Positions 6,775 to 15,941 of a stretch of DNA of 64,000 bases are shown here, one piece after another. Source of the DNA: Spiro-02 sp964465155 (GTDB lineage: Bacteria; Spirochaetota; Spirochaetia; Sphaerochaetales; Sphaerochaetaceae); the NCBI GenBank assembly GCA_964465155.1, contig CAYXIH010000001.1, positions 96,307-160,306 of the forward strand, read 5' to 3'. The position numbers were made by a program, and so were the translations under genes. The notes beneath the pieces are model-generated. The model saw only the letters and a list, made by a program, of their open reading frames with translations, was not told the DNA's origin and searched no databases. Each line of letters begins with the position of its first letter. The stretch's first letter is position 1.

Positions 6775-9700
6775 CTACTGGTACTGGCGGCAACCAGGGC
6801 CAGTGATGGTACTCCTTCCTCCTGATCCCTTTACGATATCTATCCGGACGGGGATCCTCTCCTTGAGGGAGTCTACATGGCTGATTACCCCGATAAGCTT
6901 GCCGCTTGACTGCAACGTTGCCAGGGTGTCGAGCGTCATCTCCAACGATTGTGGGTCCAATGTGCCAAATCCTTCGTCAAGGAACAGGGAATCAATCTGC
7001 ACGTTCTGGCTCGACATCTGGGACAAGCCAAGTGCCAATGCCATGGATATGATGAAGCTTTCGCCACCTGAGAGATTTGCAGCTGAACGTTCATCTCCAC
7101 CTTGGCAGGCATCAAGGATCACCACATCCAGCTGGCCTGATGAACCACGGGCTAGGAGATAGCGGTCGCTCATGAGGGCCAGCTTTTTGTTGGCATGGGA
7201 CAGGAGCATGTCGAACGTGATTCCTTGGGCATACGTGCGGAACTTCTTGCCGTCGCTTGATCCTATCAGGTCGTTGAGGCTTGCCCAAACATCATATCGA
7301 GCCTGCTGTGATTCCATCTTCGACTTGAGTTCCACTTGTTGTTCCTGGTTCTCTGAATCTTGCTTGAGCTGCGAATTGATTTCGCCTTGCTCAGTGAGGA
7401 TTTCATCATAGGCGTCTTGCTGTTCCTGCAGGTGTAGTTCCAGTTCCTGTTGTGGCATGTCTGATTGCTTGGGTGCACCTTGTTCCAATTCCTTGGCTTT
7501 GGAATGGAGATCCTGTTGGTGAACCTCAAGCGCCAGCCGCTGGTCGTGAAGTTCCTTCCTCACCAAGGAGTATTGTCGGATCGTATCTTCAGTGAGGAGG
7601 AGGGAATTGAATTCCTGTTCTCCTGCAAGGCCTATCTGCTTCAGGGCTGTATCGAAGTTTTGTTGATGCTGCTCTAACAAGCATTGGTGCTCGAGCAGTG
7701 ACGCTTCATGATCCTTCCTGGCGCGCTTGTTTGCCTCATAGTCAGTATTGGCAGAATCGGCAGATGTTCTGGCTTCTTCCAGTGCCATGTTTGCCGATTC
7801 CATGGATTGCTGCATCTGCTGTTCTGCCTCATCGCAATCTTCCTCACCAAACAGCTCTTTCCTTGCTGTCTGAATGGAGTTCATGTCAGATGTGCATGCG
7901 TGTGCTTCCTCTGTTGCGTCAGCAAGGTCTTGTTGTACTGTCTGCACCGATGTGTGTTGTGCTTCACAGCGTGTCCGGAGGTTTGCGAGTGTAGCCTCCG
8001 AAGTACTGGTTGTGCTCACGGCTTCTGTCAGCAATGCAGCTAGCGAGTCAATTTGGTCGTTGAGATCCGAATCATCCAGAACAATGCCGTAGAGTGTGAG
8101 ATCGTCATACAATTGACCATGCATCTCATCCGCTTGCTTGGTGAGTGAGGCAGTCTGTTCTGTTGCATGTACGAGAGAAGTGTTGGCACGCAGGAGCTGG
8201 TTGTCCAATTCTTGTATTTTGGTATTGAGTGTCTCTTGTTGGTTGTCGATGCTGTCGAGCTTCTCTCGTGTTTCTGATTGCTGTAAAGAGAGTGCCTTCA
8301 GAGAGGAATGAGCTGTTTCAAGACTTGTTAATTCTTGTTTTGCAAGTTCTTGTTGTGTGATGGTCGTTGCATGGAATGTCTCGATGCTCATGCCTGGTGG
8401 CAGTTGCGACTCCTCAAATTGCTTGATATGTCCTTCGATCTCCGAGATCGTTGCAATACTCCTGCGCAAGGATTCCTTGGATGTGGCCAGTTGCTCCTTT
8501 GTCGAATCTATCTGTGATTGCAGTGCTTCAATTTGCTGGTGTGTCTGAGCTAGTTCATCTTGCTCCTTTCCGTTGGTATAGGAGAGGGGAGCAGGATGTG
8601 TCGTCGAGCCACACAACGGGCAGGGTTCATCCTCCTTCAGGCACGGGATAAACTGGGCGAGTCCGATAGTCTGCTCAAGACGAGTCTTTGATTGCAGGAG
8701 GGACTGGGTTATTCCTTGCTTGAATTGGAGGTCTTTTTGGAGTTGGTCCATGGTGGCTTGATGGGTATCACGTTGTTGTTGCTCAAGTGTAAGGTTGCCA
8801 ATGTGCTCCTTGATGGAATCGATGGATGCAAGAGTTTCCTGCAGGCGCTGTTGGTGTTGCTGTGCTTCCAAGATACAGGTAGTAATCTCCTTGCCGTGCA
8901 GGATGCTGGCAATACCTGTTTCTTGTTCTGCGAGCAATTGCAGGGTGTGCTGCAGCTTCTTGTGTTCGAGGTCCAATATTGAGGCTTCTTCTCGCTTGGG
9001 CTTGAGCAATTTGTTTGTGGAGGCAATGGTCTCTTGAAGCTGTTCCTCCGTAGCTTTGGATTGTACAGCTGCTCCCCGTAGGCGTTGCATGTCCATGGCC
9101 AGGTTGTTCAGGCGTGAGGCTTCTTTGAGAAAGCGTGCATGGTGTGGATATTGCTTGAGCAACTCCGCCGCCTGCTTGCTGTCGAAGGTGCATTGCTCGA
9201 TATTGGAGTGTATCAGCGCAATGTCATTGTTGATGGAAGCGACTCTGGTTGAGAGTGTTTCCTGCTTTTTGGTCAATTGAGTCTGCAGTTCTGCTTTGTT
9301 CTTGAGTTCCAGGTCGAGCACACGGACGTTCTTGAGGAGTTTCTGTTGCTCAAGTTGCTTGTCCAAGGCTTGCTTGTGCTCTTGGGTTCTTGTTTGCATC
9401 AGCAGCTTGGCTTGTTGTGAACGCTCTTCCAACGTTGCTTGTTCTTCCTGCAGGGCTGCCCCTTTTGCTACGAGGCTTTCCTGCTGGACGCGCCCCTTGA
9501 CCAAGTCGTTGTACGTGCTTGCATACGGGTCGATACGTTCCCATTGCGTGAGTGCCTGCAGTTGTGGTTGGGCTTCAGTCTCTTTGTGTGCAAGGATGCT
9601 TGCATCTGTATCGAGCTGGAGCAATTCGCTGTCGATCTTCTGTCGCTGTTGGTGCCAGGTAATTGCAAAGCGGATGTCTTGCAGCTGGGTCTGTTTGGCC

Positions 9701-10398
9701 GACGCTTGTTGTGAGAGCTCAAGGGTCCTGTCCTGCAGTTGTTGGCGTTGCTCGTCGGTGAGGAGGTTCAATGAACTACAACGGATCTTGAGGTTGGAAA
9801 GGGCATCGCCTTCAGTCTTGTAGCGCTGATAGACGCTTTTGGATATCTCCGAATAGATCTCAGTACCGGTGATATGTTCTAGCATTGGGGCACGTTCGTC
9901 ACCCTTGCATTGCAGGAACTTGGAGAACTGGCCCTGGGCAAGCATCACGGAACGGAGGAACTGGTCAAACGTCATGCCCGTGATCTCTACGATCTTGCTG
10001 GCGCATTCCTTGATTTTGTCGCAGAGCACTTGATGGGTGTCTTCACATGTGATTCTCCACTTCGCAGCCTGGAGTTTCCCATCTGCTTTGCCCCGTGCAC
10101 GCGACTGGGAGTAGGAGCATCTGTACGTACTGCCATGGATCCTGAATGTCAGGTCGCTATAGAAATCGGCAGTTCCCTTGCTCATTACTTCGTTTGAGTT
10201 TGCATTGATCGAGTCGATTCTCGGAGTTTGTCCGTACAGCGCAAGGGAAATGGCATCGAGGATCGTCGTCTTGCCACTTCCTGTCGGGCCACTGATGAGG
10301 AACAGGCCGCTGTCGAGAAACTGGGGGTTTGAAAAATCTATCTCCCATTGCCCATACAACGAATTGATATTCGAGAACTTCAGCGTCAGCATCCTCAT
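6775..10398 (-). CDS. sbcC: Exonuclease SbcC, Rad50-like ATPase subunit
   Basis: A 1207-residue SMC/Rad50-like ATPase that works with SbcD to open DNA hairpins and trim blocked ends. Walker A is GPTGSGKTT at residues 37-45. Two long Gln/Glu/Leu-rich coiled coils flank a zinc hook, CPLC, near residue 592, where two SbcC molecules would join. The ABC signature NLSGGES lies near 1104 and Walker B FLDEGFG near 1137, followed by the switch histidine in ISHVDSL. Length is slightly above the usual 1000-1050. The gene overlaps sbcD by 4 bp and is the last of the minus-strand operon. The coding strand is rich in CAG/CAA codons. Confidence 0.97.
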   Translation of the reverse strand: MRMLTLKFSNINSLYGQWEIDFSNPQFLDSGLFLISGPTGSGKTTILDAISLALYGQTPRIDSINANSNEVMSKGTADFYSDLTFRIHGSTYRCSYSQSRARGKADGKLQAAKWRITCEDTHQVLCDKIKECASKIVEITGMTFDQFLRSVMLAQGQFSKFLQCKGDERAPMLEHITGTEIYSEISKSVYQRYKTEGDALSNLKIRCSSLNLLTDEQRQQLQDRTLELSQQASAKQTQLQDIRFAITWHQQRQKIDSELLQLDTDASILAHKETEAQPQLQALTQWERIDPYASTYNDLVKGRVQQESLVAKGAALQEEQATLEERSQQAKLLMQTRTQEHKQALDKQLEQQKLLKNVRVLDLELKNKAELQTQLTKKQETLSTRVASINNDIALIHSNIEQCTFDSKQAAELLKQYPHHARFLKEASRLNNLAMDMQRLRGAAVQSKATEEQLQETIASTNKLLKPKREEASILDLEHKKLQHTLQLLAEQETGIASILHGKEITTCILEAQQHQQRLQETLASIDSIKEHIGNLTLEQQQRDTHQATMDQLQKDLQFKQGITQSLLQSKTRLEQTIGLAQFIPCLKEDEPCPLCGSTTHPAPLSYTNGKEQDELAQTHQQIEALQSQIDSTKEQLATSKESLRRSIATISEIEGHIKQFEESQLPPGMSIETFHATTITQQELAKQELTSLETAHSSLKALSLQQSETREKLDSIDNQQETLNTKIQELDNQLLRANTSLVHATEQTASLTKQADEMHGQLYDDLTLYGIVLDDSDLNDQIDSLAALLTEAVSTTSTSEATLANLRTRCEAQHTSVQTVQQDLADATEEAHACTSDMNSIQTARKELFGEEDCDEAEQQMQQSMESANMALEEARTSADSANTDYEANKRARKDHEASLLEHQCLLEQHQQNFDTALKQIGLAGEQEFNSLLLTEDTIRQYSLVRKELHDQRLALEVHQQDLHSKAKELEQGAPKQSDMPQQELELHLQEQQDAYDEILTEQGEINSQLKQDSENQEQQVELKSKMESQQARYDVWASLNDLIGSSDGKKFRTYAQGITFDMLLSHANKKLALMSDRYLLARGSSGQLDVVILDACQGGDERSAANLSGGESFIISMALALGLSQMSSQNVQIDSLFLDEGFGTLDPQSLEMTLDTLATLQSSGKLIGVISHVDSLKERIPVRIDIVKGSGGRSTITGPGCRQYQ

Positions 10399-11627
10399 GG
10401 CGTCTCCTCCAATACATCCTGTATGGAGAGCTGCTCCATGGTCTCGTCAAATGCCCCCAGCAGTTGTTCCTGCTGTTGCTGGGAGAGTTGTTCTTCATCA
10501 AGCCTCCGCATGAAAATCTGCCGGGGCGTCATGTCCCGTAGGTCCTCCGAGGCCTCTTGCTGGCGGAGTATCTCGCTGGTCTTCCGTTCGTTGCGCAAGG
10601 AGAGTACTTCAACTTCCACAGGGAGGACTTGTAATATTTCCTGGACACGCTCGCGCAAGTCATTGATGAAATCGTCACCGGTATATGAGATTTCTGCCCA
10701 GATGCTTCTGCCTTCGATGATATGTTCCTCAGTTGCCTCAGCATGTAGTTGGGCCTCTATGGTAGGAAGGTCTCCTGCTATCCGAACGATATGTCGTTGC
10801 TTTGGGATTGGGAGGAGGGTGACATTGGTATCTCCAGCGGATGTGATGTCGATGATGCATGCCTCTTTTTGCTGATGTGCCTCCGAGAAGCTCATGGGAA
10901 TCGGAGACCCACAGTATCTGATATTGGGGTTGCCTCCTACTATCTGTGGGACATGGATATGGCCCAGAGCCACATAGCAGCAATTCGGCAGGGATGCCGG
11001 ATTGACATGGGAGAGGGTACCTACCTCCAAATCCATGCGTTGGTTGTCTTCGCTGGTTGTCGCACCTGCGGTGAAGAGGTGGGCCATCGTGACAAAGGGG
11101 AGATGGTGTTTCTCCATTTCGAGTGCTGCTTGTGCTATATGCTCTGCTATTGCCTCTGAAATGGCTTGTGAACGTTCTGTAGGAGTCTCAAACCCGCCGC
11201 TGATCCGTACATCCCGTTCCCTGAGGAACGGGATGGCCAGGATTCCGATCTCCTGAGTCTTGTCAGCGTTGGACAGCACCAGGCACTCATGCTCGGCGTC
11301 GGCTTCTGCCACGACATGGATTTCCATGGTCTCAAGTAGTGGTGCAGTCACTGCAAGGAGGGACGGGCTGTCGTGGTTGCCAGATGTGACGACCACCTGG
11401 ACACCACCGATCTTGGAGACTTCATGGAGGAAGCTGAAGTAGAGTTTCTGTGCACTGGAGGAAGGGGTAGTGGTGTCATAGATGTCACCACTGACCAGGA
11501 GGATATCTATATGCTGGTTCCTGACAACATCCAACAGCCACGCAAGGAATGACTCGTGCTCCTCGTGCCTACGACGGCCGTTGAGCTGTTTGCCGAGATG
11601 CCAGTCAGATGTATGCAGTAACCGCAT
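10395..11627 (-). CDS. sbcD: Exonuclease SbcD, Mre11-like nuclease subunit
   Basis: A 410-residue calcineurin-fold metallophosphoesterase. The metal ligands are seen in order: D8 and H10 in TSDWHLG, GDIYD near residues 47-51, GNHDS near 82-86, then later MAHLF and LGHIH. It supplies the nuclease activity of the SbcCD complex. The gene follows smpB by 8 nt and overlaps sbcC by 4 bp, so both subunits are made together. The C-terminal 90 residues are Glu/Gln-rich and probably contact the SbcC coiled coil. Confidence 0.97.
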   Translation of the reverse strand: MRLLHTSDWHLGKQLNGRRRHEEHESFLAWLLDVVRNQHIDILLVSGDIYDTTTPSSSAQKLYFSFLHEVSKIGGVQVVVTSGNHDSPSLLAVTAPLLETMEIHVVAEADAEHECLVLSNADKTQEIGILAIPFLRERDVRISGGFETPTERSQAISEAIAEHIAQAALEMEKHHLPFVTMAHLFTAGATTSEDNQRMDLEVGTLSHVNPASLPNCCYVALGHIHVPQIVGGNPNIRYCGSPIPMSFSEAHQQKEACIIDITSAGDTNVTLLPIPKQRHIVRIAGDLPTIEAQLHAEATEEHIIEGRSIWAEISYTGDDFINDLRERVQEILQVLPVEVEVLSLRNERKTSEILRQQEASEDLRDMTPRQIFMRRLDEEQLSQQQQEQLLGAFDETMEQLSIQDVLEETP

Positions 11628-11635
11628 GGTCCTCC

Positions 11636-12109
11636 CTAGTAGTTGAGCTGCTTCAGCTCCCTGCGGGCGTCACGGTTCATGTCACGCTCCTTGATCGCAT
11701 TGCGCTTGTCATGCAACTGCTTGCCCCTGCACAAAGATACTTGCACCTTGACGAGGTTTCCCCTCAGATACACCTTGGTCGGGATCAAGGTAAACCCTTT
11801 CTCCTCTACTTTCCTGCGGAACTTCTTGATCTCCTGCTTGTGGGCAAGGAGCCTCCGTTCTTGGTCGCTCTTGTGGTTGAACAGGCCTGCATGCGAGTAG
11901 GGCTGGATGGTGAATGCAACGAGCACCAACCCTTTTGGAGTGACTTTTACATAGCTATCTACAAAACTGAACCGGCTTTCACGGATTGACTTGACCTCTG
12001 TGCCTACCAATGAGATACCGCACTCAAGGTCTTCGATCACTTCATAGTTGAAGTACGCCTTTTTATTTGTTTGGAGGACCTTCACGTCATCCTTTGAAAA
12101 CTTTGCCAT
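11636..12109 (-). CDS. smpB: SsrA-binding protein SmpB
   Basis: A 157-residue tmRNA-binding protein needed for trans-translation and ribosome rescue. The family sequence is clear: the early NKKAYFNYEV, the GTEVKSIRE strand, the LRGNLVKV segment and the basic tail KRNAIKERDMNRD. I chose the ATG at 12109 over an upstream TTG because GGGAG lies 6 nt before it and the protein then begins MAKFS. The stop of the upstream gene is 3 nt away. The tmRNA gene ssrA is not seen nearby. Confidence 0.97.
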   Translation of the reverse strand: MAKFSKDDVKVLQTNKKAYFNYEVIEDLECGISLVGTEVKSIRESRFSFVDSYVKVTPKGLVLVAFTIQPYSHAGLFNHKSDQERRLLAHKQEIKKFRRKVEEKGFTLIPTKVYLRGNLVKVQVSLCRGKQLHDKRNAIKERDMNRDARRELKQLNY

Positions 12110-12111
12110 TT

Positions 12112-13596
12112 CTACTCCCAAGCTATCCGGAAGCCAGTGTATTCCGAACAGGTTGCCTTTGCGGCGGTTCCGACTGTATTGATGGTAATGTCGGTCGGTA
12201 TGTTGATGTATGAACCACCTTTGACGATAATCTCCGTCTGCACATCAAGCAAGTCTATTGTTTGCACCAAATCCGTCAGATTGCCGCTGAGCCTGCCAAG
12301 GGGGATGAACGGGCTGCTGGTCATCTCCCAGACACCACCGAGCAAGCCAAGGGGGGCAACTGTCTCATCGCCGACAGATACCAGCGTCCGTGAGTATGTG
12401 GATGCTTCTGTTGCAGCAACGCTCCACATCTGCTGGGTCGGGACAAACACATGCCTTCCTGTCTTGTCGCTCAGCCATTGGCAGTAGGCCTGGGCCGCAT
12501 GGTAGCTGATATTGCGGATGGGTCTGCCGCTTTGCACGACGGTAGTCGGAGAAATTCCGGCAAGGTAATACTCATCGACCAATCCCTCGGCTACCAAGGC
12601 AGTTGTGTTTGCCTTGGCCCACTTGGGATTCTCTTCGATAAAGCGTGCCCATTGGTATTCTGTTACTTCTTGGGAAGCAAGTGAGAAGCTTCCGGTATCG
12701 ACCTCAACGCCAGCCATGGTTACTGCTGGCCAGATGTCAAGGACAGTGGTGCCCATGACAAACTGTGCCGGTTGGTACGTGAATCCCTTGATAGCCATGT
12801 CATCTACGGCCAAGGTAGCTGGAGTCTTCACGACTTGGGGTGGATTTGCCGCAAGCCCGACATCTGTTGTGGATGTCTCATTGGAAAAGAGGTCTGTGGC
12901 TGCCTGCATCAACTGACTGGACGTCACTGTCTCAAAAGATACTCCTGCACGAGACAGGATGCCTGAGGCCTCGGTGGCGTCTTCCAAGATGGTCTTGCTG
13001 GTGATATGTGCTACAGCCAGTTGCCATGCCTGCCCGAGCAATTCCTGTAGCTGGGGTGATGGGATGTCCTGGGAAGCAACCACCATGTCCGATGCCCAGT
13101 TGGAGAACAGGGGAGGGTAATGGTAGCGGTCATCGAAGTCAGTCACGCGTGACCATGCGGCAACCTTGTCCAGGAAACTCCTTGTGATGGTCTGTGCCAG
13201 CTGCATGTCTACGTTGAGGCTGGTGTTGGAGATGGTCATCCGCCTGGGTGCGAGCCATGTGAAGAACACTGGATGGCCGACTTTGACATCCACAGTCTGG
13301 AGGACAACACCGTCCTTGGTGAACTGTACCTCATGGGTGCCACTGTCTATCCACGTCTCGCTGGGTGTTCCTCCCTTGTATGTTCCGTCAACGGTTACCG
13401 CAACGTTGGAGAGTGGGCTGGTGAAGGTGACGTTCTTGCCCCCCTTGAGAATCCCGGGAAGAAATCCGACCAGGAATACCACCAGGAGGATGGCGAGTAT
13501 CATGAGTATCAATATAAAGATGCCAGGGCGCATGCCCATGACCGTTGGCAACTTGACTGGTGGTACCTCGGGGAGGTTCACGATCGGTTTTTTCAT
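12112..13596 (-). CDS. Membrane-anchored PEGA-domain protein with a SUMF1/FGE-like C-terminal domain
   Basis: A 494-residue protein. A single hydrophobic segment at about residues 20-42 (ILILMILAILLVVFLVGF) anchors it. Residues about 50-115 form a PEGA-like repeat (VTVDGTYKGGTPSE), usually a surface or glycan-facing module. The last 200 residues match the formylglycine-generating-enzyme-like fold (EYQWARFIEENP, AYCQWLSDKTGR, GGVWEMTSS, TGFRIAWE). The two active-site cysteines of true FGE are missing from the GGSY region, so it should not be read as a sulfatase maturase; it is probably a binding or scaffold protein. The start at 13596 lies 7 nt from a -10-like TACCTT. A longer form from ATG 13617 cannot be excluded. 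First gene of the smpB-sbcD-sbcC operon. Confidence 0.8.
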   Translation of the reverse strand: MKKPIVNLPEVPPVKLPTVMGMRPGIFILILMILAILLVVFLVGFLPGILKGGKNVTFTSPLSNVAVTVDGTYKGGTPSETWIDSGTHEVQFTKDGVVLQTVDVKVGHPVFFTWLAPRRMTISNTSLNVDMQLAQTITRSFLDKVAAWSRVTDFDDRYHYPPLFSNWASDMVVASQDIPSPQLQELLGQAWQLAVAHITSKTILEDATEASGILSRAGVSFETVTSSQLMQAATDLFSNETSTTDVGLAANPPQVVKTPATLAVDDMAIKGFTYQPAQFVMGTTVLDIWPAVTMAGVEVDTGSFSLASQEVTEYQWARFIEENPKWAKANTTALVAEGLVDEYYLAGISPTTVVQSGRPIRNISYHAAQAYCQWLSDKTGRHVFVPTQQMWSVAATEASTYSRTLVSVGDETVAPLGLLGGVWEMTSSPFIPLGRLSGNLTDLVQTIDLLDVQTEIIVKGGSYINIPTDITINTVGTAAKATCSEYTGFRIAWE

Positions 13597-13603
13597 GTGG
13601 GTA

Positions 13604-13632
13604 AAGGTATCCTCCATGCACGAACTTGTCAA
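13604..13632 (-). promoter_or_regulatory. Candidate promoter of the PEGA/smpB/sbcDC operon
   Basis: A perfect TTGACA (13627-13632 on the minus strand) and TACCTT (13604-13609) are separated by 17 nt. The predicted start point is one base from the ATG at 13596. The -35 overlaps that of the divergent lepB promoter. Confidence 0.5.
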
Positions 13633-13654
13633 CTTGCTGTGATTGTGATACGTT
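13626..13654 (+). promoter_or_regulatory. Candidate promoter of lepB, divergent and overlapping
   Basis: TTGTCA at 13626-13631, a 17-nt spacer and TACGTT at 13649-13654. The predicted start point is about one base before the ATG at 13662. The -10 is weak (3 of 6). Confidence 0.35.
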
Positions 13655-13661
13655 GCTTGAC

Positions 13662-14666
13662 ATGGACGAATTCTTCACGAGCATCGAGAGGCACACAGAA
13701 GCGTTCCTGACCCTCCGCAAAGCCAAGAAGGCGGCACAACTTGCTGCCCGCAAGCCCCGTACATTCTGGGGAGAAGTTCGCGGTTGGATAGACGCGATCG
13801 TATTTGCTGTGTTTGCAGTCCTGCTGATCAACCAATACCTCTTCCAACTGTTTGTGATACCCACTCCCTCCATGGTTCCAACCTTGCTTGTCGGAGACAG
13901 GGTATTCGTCAACAAAACCTCATATGGCATAGAGCTGTATCCTACTGGTCCGAAGATATGGGCAAAACACCGGACACCCCAGCGCGACCAGATCATCACA
14001 TTCTACAACCCCGATTATGATTCACGTGGTCCTTTCTATGATATCCTGACGCAAGTGCTCTACATGGGGACCTTCTCGTTGGTCAACATAGATGTGGATG
14101 CCGATGGCAATCCCCGTGAACGGCTGTATGTAAAGCGTGCAGTGGGCATGAGTGGCGACGTGGTCCGCCTGGAGGACGGCAATGTGCTGATCAACCCAGC
14201 GGGAACCACCAGCTTCATCAAGGAGTCCCAGTTCAGGGCCGACAATACGTTGGTACAGACCCAGCAGCGCCTGCTCGAAGAGGATATCTATCCTGGCATC
14301 CGGGCATGGGGGACATTGGCTGCGTATCAGGAGAAGGGGCTTGCTTCCCAAGTTCCTGCGCATGTCAGTGCCGACTTCAAGTCGATCTCAGGATACAACT
14401 CACCTCCTGATGCATACCAGGCTTACCAGAGCATGAACCGGACCTTGCGGCAACTCGACCCCTCGGATTTTGCGGCACGCAGCGCTTCTGCCCATTATGA
14501 GAATGGCATATATGTTCCCAAGGGGTATGTGCTTCCGATGGGTGACAACCGTGACAACTCCTACGATGGGAGATACTTTGGACCAGTGCCCGACACCGAC
14601 GTCAATGGCCGTGTGGTCTTCCGCTTCTGGCCGTTGAACAGGATGAAGAACCTTGCCAATTCCTGA
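13662..14666 (+). CDS. lepB: Signal peptidase I
   Basis: A 334-residue membrane-bound serine/lysine protease that removes signal peptides from exported proteins. A single N-terminal transmembrane segment at about residues 43-65 precedes the catalytic Ser70 in PTPSM. The general base is Lys158 in YVKRAVG, and the last box is GDNRDNSYDGRYFG. Between these boxes lies an insertion of about 120 residues, mostly polar, larger than in the short Gram-positive enzymes; enzymes of other diderms also carry large inserts here. The ATG at 13662 was chosen because the membrane segment and motifs follow at the usual distance; there is no Shine-Dalgarno sequence before it. Confidence 0.95.
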   Translation: MDEFFTSIERHTEAFLTLRKAKKAAQLAARKPRTFWGEVRGWIDAIVFAVFAVLLINQYLFQLFVIPTPSMVPTLLVGDRVFVNKTSYGIELYPTGPKIWAKHRTPQRDQIITFYNPDYDSRGPFYDILTQVLYMGTFSLVNIDVDADGNPRERLYVKRAVGMSGDVVRLEDGNVLINPAGTTSFIKESQFRADNTLVQTQQRLLEEDIYPGIRAWGTLAAYQEKGLASQVPAHVSADFKSISGYNSPPDAYQAYQSMNRTLRQLDPSDFAARSASAHYENGIYVPKGYVLPMGDNRDNSYDGRYFGPVPDTDVNGRVVFRFWPLNRMKNLANS

Positions 14667-14673
14667 CCGTTTC

Positions 14674-15825
14674 ATGAATCCCGGATTCCCTGTATCGTTG
14701 TATGTCCATGTTCCATTCTGCAACGCCAAGTGCGACTATTGTGCGTTCCATTCGTTGGGGCGGAAAGCATGGGACAGCAGTGGAATGCCCGAACTCTTTG
14801 TGCAGCGGTGCGAGCAGGAGATATTGGCCTGCGCCAATGCATTGGGCAAACCATTTGAGACAGTGTTCTTTGGAGGTGGAAATCCCGGGTGCCTCTCGGT
14901 GTCACAGTTGCAGCGCCTGCTGCATGCAAGCTCTGTATATGGGCGGAGCAAGGAATGCACCATTGAGATGAATCCAGAGTCCCTGACACCGGCATATGCG
15001 CCGCTGTTCGGCCAATATATTGACCGGCTGAGCATGGGGATCCAATCCCTGAACCCAACGGTGCTTGCCACCTTGGGCCGGAACGTGTCGGAACAACAGG
15101 TATTGCGCGGGATAGAGATGGCGAAATCCATGCGGGACGCCTATGGTACCCGCCTGAGCTTTGACTTGATGACCTGCATCCCAGGCCAAAGCATTGACAT
15201 GGCCCAAGATGACATCCGCAAGTTGGTTGGGCTTGCAGATCCCCAGCATATCTCGTTGTATTGCCTGACGATTGAAGATACTACCCCCCTTGCGGCACGG
15301 GCATCTTCGATAGATGAAGGCATGCAGGAGCAGATGTTGCGCTCCTGTTGGAAGACACTGGGTGAACTTGGGTATTCCCAGTATGAAGTATCGAACTTCT
15401 GCCGCTTTGGAGGGGAGTGCCTGCACAACAGCGTCTATTGGGACTTGGGCCAGTACATCGGGCTGGGGCCAACGGCAGCAGGCACTGCTTTTGACGGGCC
15501 GTCCATCTGCCGGTGGGAATGCCAGCAGGATGCCCATGCCTATTGCTCGACCAGCCTGTTCGAAGGGTATGTGTATGAACATTTGGAAAGCGCCCAGGAA
15601 CTGGAAGAGTATCTCTTGGTTGCATTGCGTACCACACGAGGAATCGACAAGGCAAAGTTCCTGAAACGGTTTGGCAGGTCCTTCGACTCGTTGCTCCACG
15701 CAGGTGGTGACAAGCACCTCAATCCAGGCGATGCAGTGGATACAAAAGACAATTTCCATCTCACCCAAGACGGCCTGATGGTGATGGATACGATATTGCT
15801 GGATCTTGCAATGGCGGCAGATTGA
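14674..15825 (+). CDS. hemW: HemW-type radical SAM protein (coproporphyrinogen oxidase-like heme chaperone)
   Basis: A 383-residue radical SAM protein. The [4Fe-4S] motif is C16-x3-C20-x2-C23 in FCNAKCDYC, followed by FFGGGNPG (SAM binding) and EMNPES. The HN-x2-YW element near residue 250 (LHNSVYW) is typical of HemW, which hands heme to respiratory enzymes, rather than of the true oxidase HemN. An upstream TTG at 14653 overlapping lepB is possible; neither start has a clear Shine-Dalgarno sequence. It follows lepB by 7 nt and is probably co-transcribed. The role of HemW in a fermentative spirochaete is not obvious from this window. Confidence 0.88.
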   Translation: MNPGFPVSLYVHVPFCNAKCDYCAFHSLGRKAWDSSGMPELFVQRCEQEILACANALGKPFETVFFGGGNPGCLSVSQLQRLLHASSVYGRSKECTIEMNPESLTPAYAPLFGQYIDRLSMGIQSLNPTVLATLGRNVSEQQVLRGIEMAKSMRDAYGTRLSFDLMTCIPGQSIDMAQDDIRKLVGLADPQHISLYCLTIEDTTPLAARASSIDEGMQEQMLRSCWKTLGELGYSQYEVSNFCRFGGECLHNSVYWDLGQYIGLGPTAAGTAFDGPSICRWECQQDAHAYCSTSLFEGYVYEHLESAQELEEYLLVALRTTRGIDKAKFLKRFGRSFDSLLHAGGDKHLNPGDAVDTKDNFHLTQDGLMVMDTILLDLAMAAD

Positions 15826-15858
15826 TTGAACAAGCAGGCATGAATCACCTGTAGCCCC

Positions 15859-15888
15859 TTGACACCACTTTTTTCACTATGGTAACGT
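15859..15888 (+). promoter_or_regulatory. Candidate promoter of the yebC-ruvCAB-queA operon, with a palindrome
   Basis: TTGACA at 15859-15864 is perfect; TAACGT follows after 18 nt. The -10 lies inside the 10-bp palindrome GTAACGTTAC (15882-15891), which may be an operator. The -10 match is weak. Confidence 0.4.
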
Positions 15889-15941
15889 TACGAGGTTCAC
15901 ATAACAAAGCATTCTATTTCATCAATATAAAGAGGTTCAAC

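Noticed and set aside
12112..13596. True formylglycine-generating enzyme for the sulfatase at 454
   Set aside because: The fold is similar, but the two active-site cysteines are missing and the protein has a PEGA domain and membrane anchor.
14902..15768. 288-codon open frame opposite hemW
   Set aside because: Antisense shadow without start signals; the radical SAM gene accounts for the region.
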